This document shows positions 52,954 to 60,861 of a DNA stretch of 64,000 nt, in pieces; within the stretch, counting starts at the first letter, position 1; the number at the start of each line of letters is the position of its first letter. Source of the stretch: Chryseobacterium camelliae (GTDB taxonomy: Bacteria; Bacteroidota; Bacteroidia; Flavobacteriales; Weeksellaceae); NCBI RefSeq assembly GCF_002770595.1, contig NZ_CP022986.1, positions 1,488,001 through 1,552,000 of the forward strand. Reading direction: 5' to 3'. Both the position numbers and the translations under genes were made by a program. Under the pieces are notes generated by a model. It had not been told where the DNA came from, did not search any database, and saw only the letters and a list, made by a program, of their open reading frames with translations.

Positions 52954-54120
52954 TTATTTCTTGATCTCAATCCTCCTTCCGCTCATTTTAAAATTTAAAT
53001 CTGTAATTTCTCCAAGCGCATAGAGTACACTCGTCAATTTCTTATTTCGGCTGATTGTAGCATAGACTTTTGTATTGGGAACATACTTATAATCCACATC
53101 GATATCGTACCACCGCTCCAGTTGCCGCAGAACCTCCGCCAGTTGAGCTCCTTTAAATTGGAATTCATTCTCAGTCCATCCGATGAAAGACTCCGCATCA
53201 ACTTTTTTGACGTCAATACCACCCAGCACAAATCTACCCTGCTCCCCAGGTTTCAGTCTTACTAATAACTCATTTTGTAAATTTCTTAGTTCAACACTTC
53301 CGCTAATAAGTGTTGTCCTTGAATATTCCTCGTTAGCATACGAATTGATATTGAACTTTGTTCCAAGAACCTTGACCCGCTGGCCTTTAGATTCAACTAT
53401 AAATGGACTTGAAGCATTATGCGTAACTTCAAAATAGCCTTCACCTTCAAGTTCAACCAGGCGTTCCGCACCTGCAAATTTTGTAGGATACTTAAGTTTG
53501 GATTCGGCATTCAGCCAAACGGTCGTTCCATCCGGTAGTACTGCTTTATATTGCCCTTTACGTGGTGTAGTCAGTGTCGCAAACTGCGTCTTTGGCGCTG
53601 AAACAGCTTTGCCATCCAGATAGGTTACGCCACTGGCATCGCTCTCCACGGTCTTTCCTTGCAGATCAATGATCTGACCATCGTCGAAAGTCAATGTCGC
53701 CTGATCCTTACCCGGGTCAATGTCGGCCGTGGCCATATTGACGGTCTCAAGAATAGACTCTCTGGACTGATAATACCTGTACAGAAGCAGGGTAAGCGAA
53801 AAAAACAGGAATACGGCGGCAGCGGAGGTCCAAAAGACAACGCGCTTATAATGGGATTGGCGTTTCTTCAATACCCCATGTAATTTTTCAAGTTCCGAAG
53901 TAGTGCTGGCACCAGCAAGCTCCCGCTTTAAAAGTTCACGGGCAACATGCTCGTCGTCTTTCAGGTGTTCAAAGAAAGCACGGTTCTCACTGCTCTGACT
54001 GAGCCAGACCTCAACCGCCTTCTCTTCGAGAACAGTCAGATCCTCTCCTCTTAAAATCTTTGTCAGAAGCGGGACAATCTTTAACTCATCAAGAATACGT
54101 TGCTCATCCATCGGTTTCAT
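52954..54120 (-). CDS. FecR-family anti-sigma factor
   Basis: A 388-residue inner-membrane regulator. It has an N-terminal cytoplasmic domain (LTVLEEKAVEVWLSQSSENR), one membrane helix (VVFWTSAAAVFLFFSLTLLLY) and a periplasmic FecR domain (GQYKAVLPDGTTVWLNAESK, TLISGSVELRNLQNELLV, GEQGRF). The C-terminal DUF4974-like part is LAEVLRQLERWYDIDV. It transmits the transporter's STN signal to the ECF sigma factor encoded 51 bp upstream. Same strand as SusC, with a 113-bp gap. Confidence 0.92.
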   Translation of the reverse strand: MKPMDEQRILDELKIVPLLTKILRGEDLTVLEEKAVEVWLSQSSENRAFFEHLKDDEHVARELLKRELAGASTTSELEKLHGVLKKRQSHYKRVVFWTSAAAVFLFFSLTLLLYRYYQSRESILETVNMATADIDPGKDQATLTFDDGQIIDLQGKTVESDASGVTYLDGKAVSAPKTQFATLTTPRKGQYKAVLPDGTTVWLNAESKLKYPTKFAGAERLVELEGEGYFEVTHNASSPFIVESKGQRVKVLGTKFNINSYANEEYSRTTLISGSVELRNLQNELLVRLKPGEQGRFVLGGIDVKKVDAESFIGWTENEFQFKGAQLAEVLRQLERWYDIDVDYKYVPNTKVYATISRNKKLTSVLYALGEITDLNFKMSGRRIEIKK

Positions 54121-54171
54121 TTTAAATAGAAACCCGAAAAGATATTGCGTTGTCCCAAAAAAGTTAAAAAA

Positions 54172-54753
54172 TTATGAATAAATCATTAAAAGTGCGATTC
54201 CGGCACCTGAGAGGGATTTTTTCAGTAGCGAAAGCGCTCTTGATTTTTGGGTATTAATCGTACTGACAGGAATACCGAGCTCCTCGGATATTTCTTTTGG
54301 CGTATCACCGCTGACAAGCCTGCCCATGATAAGCCGGTATTGTTCAGGCAACAGATCAATTGCTCTGTAAAGCTCCTCATATACTTCGGTCTGAACAATA
54401 CTATCCAGTACATTTTTTTCAAACTCATCATAGTTCTTCGAGTAAAGGTCAAACCGCTTTTGGTTCACTTTTTCCTTTTCAATCGCTTTGATACAACTAT
54501 TTCTTACGGATATGTATAGAAAAGCTTTGATATTTGACAGCGTTTCAAATCCTTCCCTTCGGTCATATAATTTCAGAAATATGTCCAGCACGATCTCCTT
54601 TGAAATTTCCATCCCGATATTCAGAAGTAACCGATCTGCAAAAAATACCAATGAAGAGTGAAACATCGTGAAAATACGGTCAAAAGCCAGTTTATCACCG
54701 CTTTGAAACTGGGAAAGCAGTGCCCTTTCGTCGATCACATTTCGGGGTGTCAT
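54172..54753 (-). CDS. ECF sigma-70 factor (FecI-like)
   Basis: A 193-residue RNA polymerase sigma factor. Region 2: LAFDRIFTMFHSSLVFFADRL and SNIKAFLYISVRNSCI. Region 4: LLPEQYRLIMGRLVSGDTPK, EISEELGIPVSTINTQKSRA. It recruits RNA polymerase to the SusC/SusD promoters when released by FecR. First gene of the locus, with FecR beginning 51 bp downstream. Confidence 0.92.
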   Translation of the reverse strand: MTPRNVIDERALLSQFQSGDKLAFDRIFTMFHSSLVFFADRLLLNIGMEISKEIVLDIFLKLYDRREGFETLSNIKAFLYISVRNSCIKAIEKEKVNQKRFDLYSKNYDEFEKNVLDSIVQTEVYEELYRAIDLLPEQYRLIMGRLVSGDTPKEISEELGIPVSTINTQKSRALSLLKKSLSGAGIALLMIYS

Positions 54754-55026
54754 AATAGGGCAATTGGTAAATGATAAAGTAAAGTTAGAAAATAATAGTT
54801 GTAAAAAAAATATGGCAACCGTCGATGAGTTATAAAAGTAAATTTTTTAAAATGTTTAAAATGTTATACCGTTACAATCATTGACTTTAAGGTAGAAGAT
54901 ATATTTTGAAAATAATGGGAAAGTATTTCAAATAAGTACTTAAATTATACCTCAAAATAGGGCTAAAGAAAAGAAACCATTTCATTTTTTTTTAAATTAT
55001 CTATATTTTTAATTCAAAATATATAA

Positions 55027-55197
55027 ATGAAAAGTTTGACAAACATCGAATTAGAGTTAATTATACATGCCCTGGAAATGAAGGTTCTTATTTACGAATG
55101 CTACGGTATGGACCCAAAAATTGAAAAAATGCTTGATGAGTACAAAAGCCTATTAGACAAAATGAAGTCCAAACGTCAGTTCAGAAACTTTATATAG
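55027..55197 (+). CDS. small ORF (56 aa)
   Basis: A 56-residue frame from ATG 55027 to TAG 55195: MKSLTNIELELIIHALEMKV, then YECYGMDPKIEKML and a basic C-terminus. The composition is helical and protein-like. It lies 274 bp after the sigma gene (divergent), behind the near-match box TATATTTT. No family recognised. Confidence 0.45.
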   Translation: MKSLTNIELELIIHALEMKVLIYECYGMDPKIEKMLDEYKSLLDKMKSKRQFRNFI

Positions 55198-55471
55198 CCG
55201 GCTGCTAAGCCTATTAATAACATTCATCGCGTTCAATATTTCTTTTACTTTTAGTGCCCCGTTATTTACCCCCATTCAAAATATCCTACCCTTCCTGTCT
55301 AACTCACAGTTTATCCTTACGATTGGAATATATGAGATTTTTCTTCCAAATTTTCAAAAACATCATTTTTTTGCCTTTTGTCAAAAGATTTAAGTTTTTA
55401 TAGGCTTAATTTAGTTTCAATAATTCAATAGTAAAAGAAATAAAGCTACACTAACCTATAAACCATATAAC
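55198..55471. other. gene-free region before the lipoprotein gene
   Basis: 274 bp. A pyrimidine-rich start and an AT-rich second half. CTTTTGTCAAAAG near 55374-55387 is a short palindrome. No consensus promoter box seen. Confidence 0.35.
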
Positions 55472-56815
55472 ATGTTAACAAACATTTTCAAAAACTTAAT
55501 TTATGCAGTATTCACAATCATGCTGCTACAGTCATGCGAAAGAGATTTGGAAAATTATCCTCAGAACGATGAAACCTCGGTAGCCAAAAAATGGTATGAA
55601 GACAACGGGAAACCTTTTCCCTTAGATTGGTCGAAATCACAGCTTATAAAGATTGACAATGAGAATACAACGCTTGTTGTCCCCTTGGAAAACGGCACAA
55701 ACCTAGGACCGGATAATTCGATGCAACAAAACCTTGTCTTTACTATTGAGGGAAATAAAGTAGCCAATGCCAATAAAGTGAACATTTTCGCAGACACACG
55801 TACTGTAGCGGAATTTTCACAACAGGCTAGCTCCAATTTTGTAAAAAAACAAATGTATCGAAGTAAGGAACTGGGAAAAGTATATTATTTGGTATATGAT
55901 CTCAACGATACCCTTTTATACAGCCAATCACTCGATTCAAGTGGACTTAAAAAGGTAAACCTACAATTGAAGATTAAAGACGCCGATACCACCGTAAATA
56001 AAGAAAACGGCAATCCTGACACAAGTAAAAATATACCTGTTGTATGCAGCGAGTGGTATCTCGTGGAATACTTTGACGACGGTACCGAATATTGGACTTA
56101 TCTATATACAACCTGCAGCGGAACCTCATCCAACGGAGGCGGCGGTGGAGGCGGCGGCGGCGGTGGCGGTAGTCATGGAGGTGGAAGCGGTGCACCTGCC
56201 TCAACTTATTACGAAGCTCCGACTGAACCAATTAATATTCAAGAGCTTTTAAATTGTTTCAGTAATATCCCTTCTAATGCACAAACCACCTACAAGGTTA
56301 CGATTCATAGCCATCTAGCCAATCCTAGTAATGCTTATCAGGTTTATAATGTTTCAGACAACGATCCTGGACATGCATATATAACTATGCAAAAAACCAA
56401 CGGATCTGCAACCCGTTCGCTAACTTTTGGTTTTTATCCTAGTGCTGGTAGTTGGATGACCACAATTAAAGATGCGGAAAACTCTGCAATTGGACAGGAA
56501 ATCCCCCAAACCCGCAGAAGCGACGGTAGCTATACAATAAGTGTTTCTGAGGCCGCATTTAATAACGCACGAAATGTTGCCTTAACAAGCGCCGCAAAAA
56601 AGTACGACCTCAATGATTTTAACTGTACAAATTATGCCATAGGAGTTTTTAATGCCGCAATGGGCGGAACGGGATTGCAAGTACCCAATAGTCCCATTGG
56701 TTATAAAACGCCCTCAAGCCTATATCTCCGGTTAAGTGATATGAAGACCGGAGGAACTGCTGGTATTTCCCTTACACCAAGTATGGCTCCTACCAGTACC
56801 ACACCTTGCAACTAA
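55472..56815 (+). CDS. secreted lipoprotein with glycine linker and putative permuted papain-like domain
   Basis: A 447-residue protein with a lipoprotein signal (VFTIMLLQSC). The N-terminal 200 residues are hydrophilic and end before a run of about 12 glycines (near 221-232), a flexible linker. The C-terminal domain has DPGHAYITM (His near residue 308) and DFNCTNYAIGVFNAA (Cys near 395). A His before the Cys is the order seen in permuted papain/NlpC-P60-type enzymes. This is my inference, not a family match. It could be a peptidoglycan or protein hydrolase acting outside the cell, perhaps a toxin. Two tandem small genes follow 11 bp later. Confidence 0.6.
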   Translation: MLTNIFKNLIYAVFTIMLLQSCERDLENYPQNDETSVAKKWYEDNGKPFPLDWSKSQLIKIDNENTTLVVPLENGTNLGPDNSMQQNLVFTIEGNKVANANKVNIFADTRTVAEFSQQASSNFVKKQMYRSKELGKVYYLVYDLNDTLLYSQSLDSSGLKKVNLQLKIKDADTTVNKENGNPDTSKNIPVVCSEWYLVEYFDDGTEYWTYLYTTCSGTSSNGGGGGGGGGGGGSHGGGSGAPASTYYEAPTEPINIQELLNCFSNIPSNAQTTYKVTIHSHLANPSNAYQVYNVSDNDPGHAYITMQKTNGSATRSLTFGFYPSAGSWMTTIKDAENSAIGQEIPQTRRSDGSYTISVSEAAFNNARNVALTSAAKKYDLNDFNCTNYAIGVFNAAMGGTGLQVPNSPIGYKTPSSLYLRLSDMKTGGTAGISLTPSMAPTSTTPCN

Positions 56816-56826
56816 ACAAAAAAGAT

Positions 56827-57225
56827 ATGAAGAAGAAAACAATGACGATGCTGAGGAAAACAATTATTGTAGTGCTGGGCACTATGCTATTACTTCCCAA
56901 TATGCCTTTTATTGGGAAGGATATTCATCACTGGTTAGATGAGGGATATTTTAGGTATTCCAATTTAGATGGATCATATATGATAACACAAGATTTTGAT
57001 TTTAAAAGTCCCGGATTCTCAACCTTTGGTTTTGAATATTTCGTAAAGAACACTTCACCTGCAAAAGAAAACCGGAAACTCTATAGATTGTACAAGATTA
57101 ATCCGCTGTGTTTTTGGCGATGGAGCTATTACCTCCGCCATAGTATCCATTTAGATTATATGGACCCAAGTGTAATTGAACAGAATATAGCGAAGAAAAA
57201 GATCGATACCTCTAAAGTAATGTAG
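56827..57225 (+). CDS. small membrane/secreted protein, tandem copy 1 (possible immunity)
   Basis: 132 residues from the chosen start MKKKTMTMLRKTIIVVLGTM; the longer frame from 56806 is rejected. The N-terminus is a signal-anchor-like hydrophobic stretch. It shares a conserved block with the next gene: LYRLYKINPLCFWRWSYYLR against IYRLYRINPLCFWRWRYYFT, plus a signal region with PFIGKDI/PVIGTEI and FRYSN/FRYAN. It starts 11 bp after the putative toxin gene. The immunity role is a positional guess. Confidence 0.55.
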   Translation: MKKKTMTMLRKTIIVVLGTMLLLPNMPFIGKDIHHWLDEGYFRYSNLDGSYMITQDFDFKSPGFSTFGFEYFVKNTSPAKENRKLYRLYKINPLCFWRWSYYLRHSIHLDYMDPSVIEQNIAKKKIDTSKVM

Positions 57226-57274
57226 CATTAGGTCGTGTAGTGCCGCCCACTAGCACGAATTGTCAATAAAGGAT

Positions 57275-57655
57275 ATGAAAAGAAAATTTATTATAGGAAT
57301 TGTACTATCTGTTCTGGTGATACCCAATACACCGGTTATAGGTACGGAGATATTGAAGGCCATTGATGGTGACCATTTCCGATATGCTAATGCAAACGCT
57401 TCTTTTACCGGTATAGAATACATGGATGTTTTTCACCCTTGGATGAGCAAGTGGGTAACTTATGGATTTATCGAGGCTACGAGACCGCAAATGGCCAATA
57501 TGGAAATTTATAGGTTGTATAGAATTAACCCACTGTGTTTCTGGCGCTGGCGCTATTATTTTACCGTAAGCAAAAATTTCGCGTATCGGGACTGGGAAAA
57601 AATAAGGACAAACAGGGTTTCTTTTAAACCATCTAATAAATGGCAGAAGTTTTAA
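57275..57655 (+). CDS. small membrane/secreted protein, tandem copy 2 (possible immunity)
   Basis: 126 residues from ATG 57275 (MKRKFIIGIVLSVLVIPNTP), chosen because AAAGG sits just ahead of it; the in-frame upstream start (TTG) is rejected. It is a tandem duplicate of the previous gene, with the same NPLCFWRWRYYF block and FRYAN motif, differing most in the middle. Signal-anchor-like N-terminus. Terminator hairpins follow within 31 bp. Function unknown; possible immunity. Confidence 0.6.
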   Translation: MKRKFIIGIVLSVLVIPNTPVIGTEILKAIDGDHFRYANANASFTGIEYMDVFHPWMSKWVTYGFIEATRPQMANMEIYRLYRINPLCFWRWRYYFTVSKNFAYRDWEKIRTNRVSFKPSNKWQKF

Positions 57656-57685
57656 TTTTATATAATTAGGAATCTTTACGCTTGG

Positions 57686-57714
57686 AAAAACTCTCATTAC
57701 ATGGGAGTTTTTTT
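57686..57714 (+). terminator. rho-independent terminator after the duplicated genes
   Basis: AAAAACTC pairs with GAGTTTTT around a loop of about 11 bases, with seven T following. Ends the putative toxin operon. Confidence 0.65.
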
Positions 57715-57730
57715 AAATACATCCATAAAA

Positions 57731-57755
57731 AAACGCATCTTTTAAAGATGCGTTT
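57731..57755. terminator. 12-bp palindrome (bidirectional terminator)
   Basis: AAACGCATCTTT and AAAGATGCGTTT around a single T form a perfect 12-bp inverted repeat with A-rich and T-rich flanks. It lies 17 bp after the previous terminator and 15 bp ahead of a 26-codon frame (MKRIKTVSSLIRMFE from 57770) that I do not call a gene. Confidence 0.6.
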
Positions 57756-58009
57756 AAAAACTAATAACCATGAAACGTATTAAAACTGTAAGCAGCCTAA
57801 TACGTATGTTTGAAATATATTATATTTTAAATATTGGCAAATTACATTGACTTTTAGTCGAGATAAGATTCTCAATTTTCAGTTGCAAATTTAAGCATTA
57901 ATTTCAGATCTGCCTACGGGTTCCCGTAATCTCATTAATTCATTTTCCTTAGTGATAGCAATTAAAACATCTTTTTTCTAGGAAGACCAATTTCACTTTC
58001 CTGTGGATA
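57756..58009. other. region carrying a relic of a dnaE 3' end
   Basis: Minus-strand bases 57970-58010 read YPQESEIGLPRKKMF then stop, almost the same as the C-terminus of the polymerase at 60862 (YPQEHEIGLPRKKL). The bases match at about 36 of 46 positions. The relic begins directly at the stop of the 905-residue nuclease gene. A shifted frame then reads KKDVLIAITKENELMRLREP and VGRSEINA up to TAA at 57891. No full gene. Confidence 0.7.
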
Positions 58010-60727
58010 CTAAGTTCGGTTTGAAGTGAAGTCCGCTCTACGAGCATCATTAAATTCTTCACTGGTGAGCAGATCAAAATATACGGTCTGATAACTGCTG
58101 AGTGAAAGTCCTTTTTCACTTAACTTTTTTGTTTTAATAAGATCCTCAGACATTGCAGCAAATTCTTCTTCTCGAATCTGACTTAAATTCCTGAGTATGG
58201 TATTTATACACGATCCTATAAAGCCGTAATGATCTTGAATTTCCTCTTTCGTGCGGGTAATGGTCGATGGTATAAAAACATCCCAGCTGAGCTTCTCATT
58301 TTCCTGTCGGAACTCCGGGGAGCGATCGTAATTTTCAGCAACCTGGATATTTATCCTCACAATTGGCGAATTAAATCGGGGATTGGTTCCCAGAGCGGCA
58401 ATTTCTGCTAAAGTGATCTGAAGCAATGCACAGAATTCCTCCGCAACTCCATTAGAAACCGCATCGTTAGGAAAAGCAATTTGCCACTGCATACCATAGA
58501 ATTGGAACCTGATTTCACGCACAGGCCCCAAATCATTTAAAGGAATATCGACCAATTTTCTTTCCAGCAGCTTATACAAATCACTTTGACCCTCTAGCGT
58601 TGGTATGATCCCACTTGCCATTGCGTCAACCATTTCGGGAAAAGGACTTCCAAAGCTACTTTTCTGGTAATTTAAAAATGCAGTCAGATCTTCACGAAGT
58701 TTAGTACTGCTTCCAAGGAGCATTGAGATGTCGAGTAGGGTTTTCCTTAACATTTCGTCTTTTTCCAGGTCTACTTCTTCTGTCGTAAATTCCTTTCGGG
58801 CATGGAGGTATTTTTTAAATGTATATAGTGCGCTGATCCAGGCCCCCTGTGTAAAATCGGCCTGAAATATGACAGCGTAACTGTCGCTTATTCTTTTCAG
58901 CGTTTTATAATCTCCCAGGTGAAAGCATGCGTGCAAGGCACATAGACCATAATATTTAGCAGCAAAGTTCAATTTTAAAGTTGAATACACCTGAGCTGTG
59001 ACTAACAATCCGAGAATAAAACCTTCCTTTGTATCGTCAAGAAAATATAAGCTTTTTGCCTTATGAAAACATTCTAATGCATTTAGATTGTTTTTAAAGG
59101 ATGGATTACTCAAATAAGCCTTTCCACGTTTTACCAGGTTTTGTGCCGAATGGTGATTGCGTTCAGTTTTACCTGCCTGTTCCTCTATTTCATCACAAAA
59201 ATCTTCAATAAGCTTAACCACCGCAGGATGGCCCCCGATTACAATCAAATTTTCCAAAATCTGCGTCAATTGATCATGCAATGTGGAAATACTGTAGGTT
59301 TTAGTGTCCGGTAAAAGCTCTATTATTTTCCTATAGATAGCAATTGAGGCGTTTGTGCGATCGATCAGTGGAATCTGTTGATTTCCATGGAACACGAAAT
59401 GTCCTTGTAGCTCAAATGCCTTACAGAGTTCATCCACTGTCGTCGGGTTACCCAATTTCACATTAATTTCCTGTTCTACTCCGGCTACCCATCCTTCGAT
59501 TTCCGCATCCTCCAGAAACTTTTCACGAAAATACTGCTGGGCCTGAATAATTTCCAGCAGTACAATATCGTCCTCAATATCACTGAAAGTATTCCTATCC
59601 CCCATGTGGTTAAAGTAATACCGGATCAGCTCCTGCTGGTCTGTAATTTCCCCTTTATGCTGAAAATTTTTAGGATCAGGTGATAAGGTAAGAAATATAT
59701 ATTCATAGATAGCCTTTCGTCTGCAGACAATAATCGTTTGATCCAGATCAATATATTTTTTAAGCAGTGTAAGCCATAATCTTTCATGCTCACTGTCGGA
59801 AAGCTCCCATCTGCAGTGCCTTGCGGCACTGATCACCTCGTAGAAAGATCCCACATTAAATTCTGTAATATTCTCTACTGCTGACCATTTTTGATAAACA
59901 TCTGCGTACCATCTCTGTGCCTCTGAACCTTCATTTAGGATAAGAAAATCCAGTAATTGATTGGTAAGTGCGCTTTCTTCGGGAGCTGTTTTTCCTGTGC
60001 GTTGCGTAATTTCATAGTGGAGAACCGAAATATAAGTTGACACTTTTTTCGAGTCTACCGGAAGCGGGAGCTGAAGGACTAAATCTTCGATTTCTGAGAG
60101 TAAAAGAGGAATGGCCTCTTCCTGAGGGATGGCATCAAATTGCCACTCAATCGAGGAAATGAACTTATTCCAGGTTTCCTCAGTTAGCTGATCATAGATT
60201 TCTTTAGCCTCCCTGAATTCCTCAATGCGCTTTTGCGACGTGGCGGCGGAAATCGCTTTTTCTACGTATTCATCAATGATTGTTTTGACCCGTTCGCGAC
60301 ATCTCTGCTGTAGTTCTTCACTCAGTTTCCCATAATTTGCTGCCCATTCACGCAGAAGTTCGGCATCGTTTTCCCCATAGGCTCTAGCAACATTTGAATT
60401 TGTTTCAAAGACAAAACTAACCTCATCCGCACTATAATCCTCCTTAACAAAGAGCATAAAAAAATGAGCCAGACTTTTGGTGACTTCTTCCTTTGAAAAA
60501 GAAAAATTGGAAGAATAAAGTTTGACCTGCCTGAATTTAGATTTACCCTTTTCAAAATCCCGTTGGAAAATATCTTCTTCATAGTCACAATAAATAGTTT
60601 CATGGGCTTGGTTGATCCGGTTTTCCAGCCATGTTTTTAATGTCTTTAATTTTTGGTACTGGAATCCCTGTTCTGTGGCTGGCGCATCAGTATCTTTTGC
60701 AAATAAATAGAGTTTATGTATGGACAT
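58010..60727 (-). CDS. nuclease-like protein with helical-repeat C-terminus (905 aa)
   Basis: A 905-residue cytoplasmic protein. The N-terminal 120 residues look like a DUF4297-type PD-(D/E)xK nuclease: EQGFQYQKLKTLKTWLENRI (G21), CDYEEDIFQRD (Asp52 and Glu50/51), KFRQVKLYSSNFSFS (Gln67-x-Lys69). The remaining 750 residues are helical repeats (TPR-like), for example LVKRGKAYLSNPSFKN and LECFHKAKSLYFLDD. A nuclease plus repeat sensor is common in phage defence (inference). Placed 134 bp downstream of the DnaE2-type gene and directly ahead of a dnaE relic. Nuclease call is motif-level. Confidence 0.65.
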   Translation of the reverse strand: MSIHKLYLFAKDTDAPATEQGFQYQKLKTLKTWLENRINQAHETIYCDYEEDIFQRDFEKGKSKFRQVKLYSSNFSFSKEEVTKSLAHFFMLFVKEDYSADEVSFVFETNSNVARAYGENDAELLREWAANYGKLSEELQQRCRERVKTIIDEYVEKAISAATSQKRIEEFREAKEIYDQLTEETWNKFISSIEWQFDAIPQEEAIPLLLSEIEDLVLQLPLPVDSKKVSTYISVLHYEITQRTGKTAPEESALTNQLLDFLILNEGSEAQRWYADVYQKWSAVENITEFNVGSFYEVISAARHCRWELSDSEHERLWLTLLKKYIDLDQTIIVCRRKAIYEYIFLTLSPDPKNFQHKGEITDQQELIRYYFNHMGDRNTFSDIEDDIVLLEIIQAQQYFREKFLEDAEIEGWVAGVEQEINVKLGNPTTVDELCKAFELQGHFVFHGNQQIPLIDRTNASIAIYRKIIELLPDTKTYSISTLHDQLTQILENLIVIGGHPAVVKLIEDFCDEIEEQAGKTERNHHSAQNLVKRGKAYLSNPSFKNNLNALECFHKAKSLYFLDDTKEGFILGLLVTAQVYSTLKLNFAAKYYGLCALHACFHLGDYKTLKRISDSYAVIFQADFTQGAWISALYTFKKYLHARKEFTTEEVDLEKDEMLRKTLLDISMLLGSSTKLREDLTAFLNYQKSSFGSPFPEMVDAMASGIIPTLEGQSDLYKLLERKLVDIPLNDLGPVREIRFQFYGMQWQIAFPNDAVSNGVAEEFCALLQITLAEIAALGTNPRFNSPIVRINIQVAENYDRSPEFRQENEKLSWDVFIPSTITRTKEEIQDHYGFIGSCINTILRNLSQIREEEFAAMSEDLIKTKKLSEKGLSLSSYQTVYFDLLTSEEFNDARRADFTSNRT

Positions 60728-60861
60728 TGAATATCGTTTTCAGGTTATTAATATATGGAATTAGCCATCAATTTTTCCTTAGAAACAAATATATTTAAAA
60801 AGATCAACTGATTATTACTTTCAGTAAGAAACTCTTTATACGTAAAAAAACGATAAATCAT

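Noticed and set aside
57770..57850. 26-codon frame after the palindrome (MKRIKTVSSLIRMFE...)
   Set aside because: Too short and without supporting context. It follows a repeated leader-like sequence (TAAAAACTAATAACCA, also near 46100), which is more likely part of untranslated leaders.
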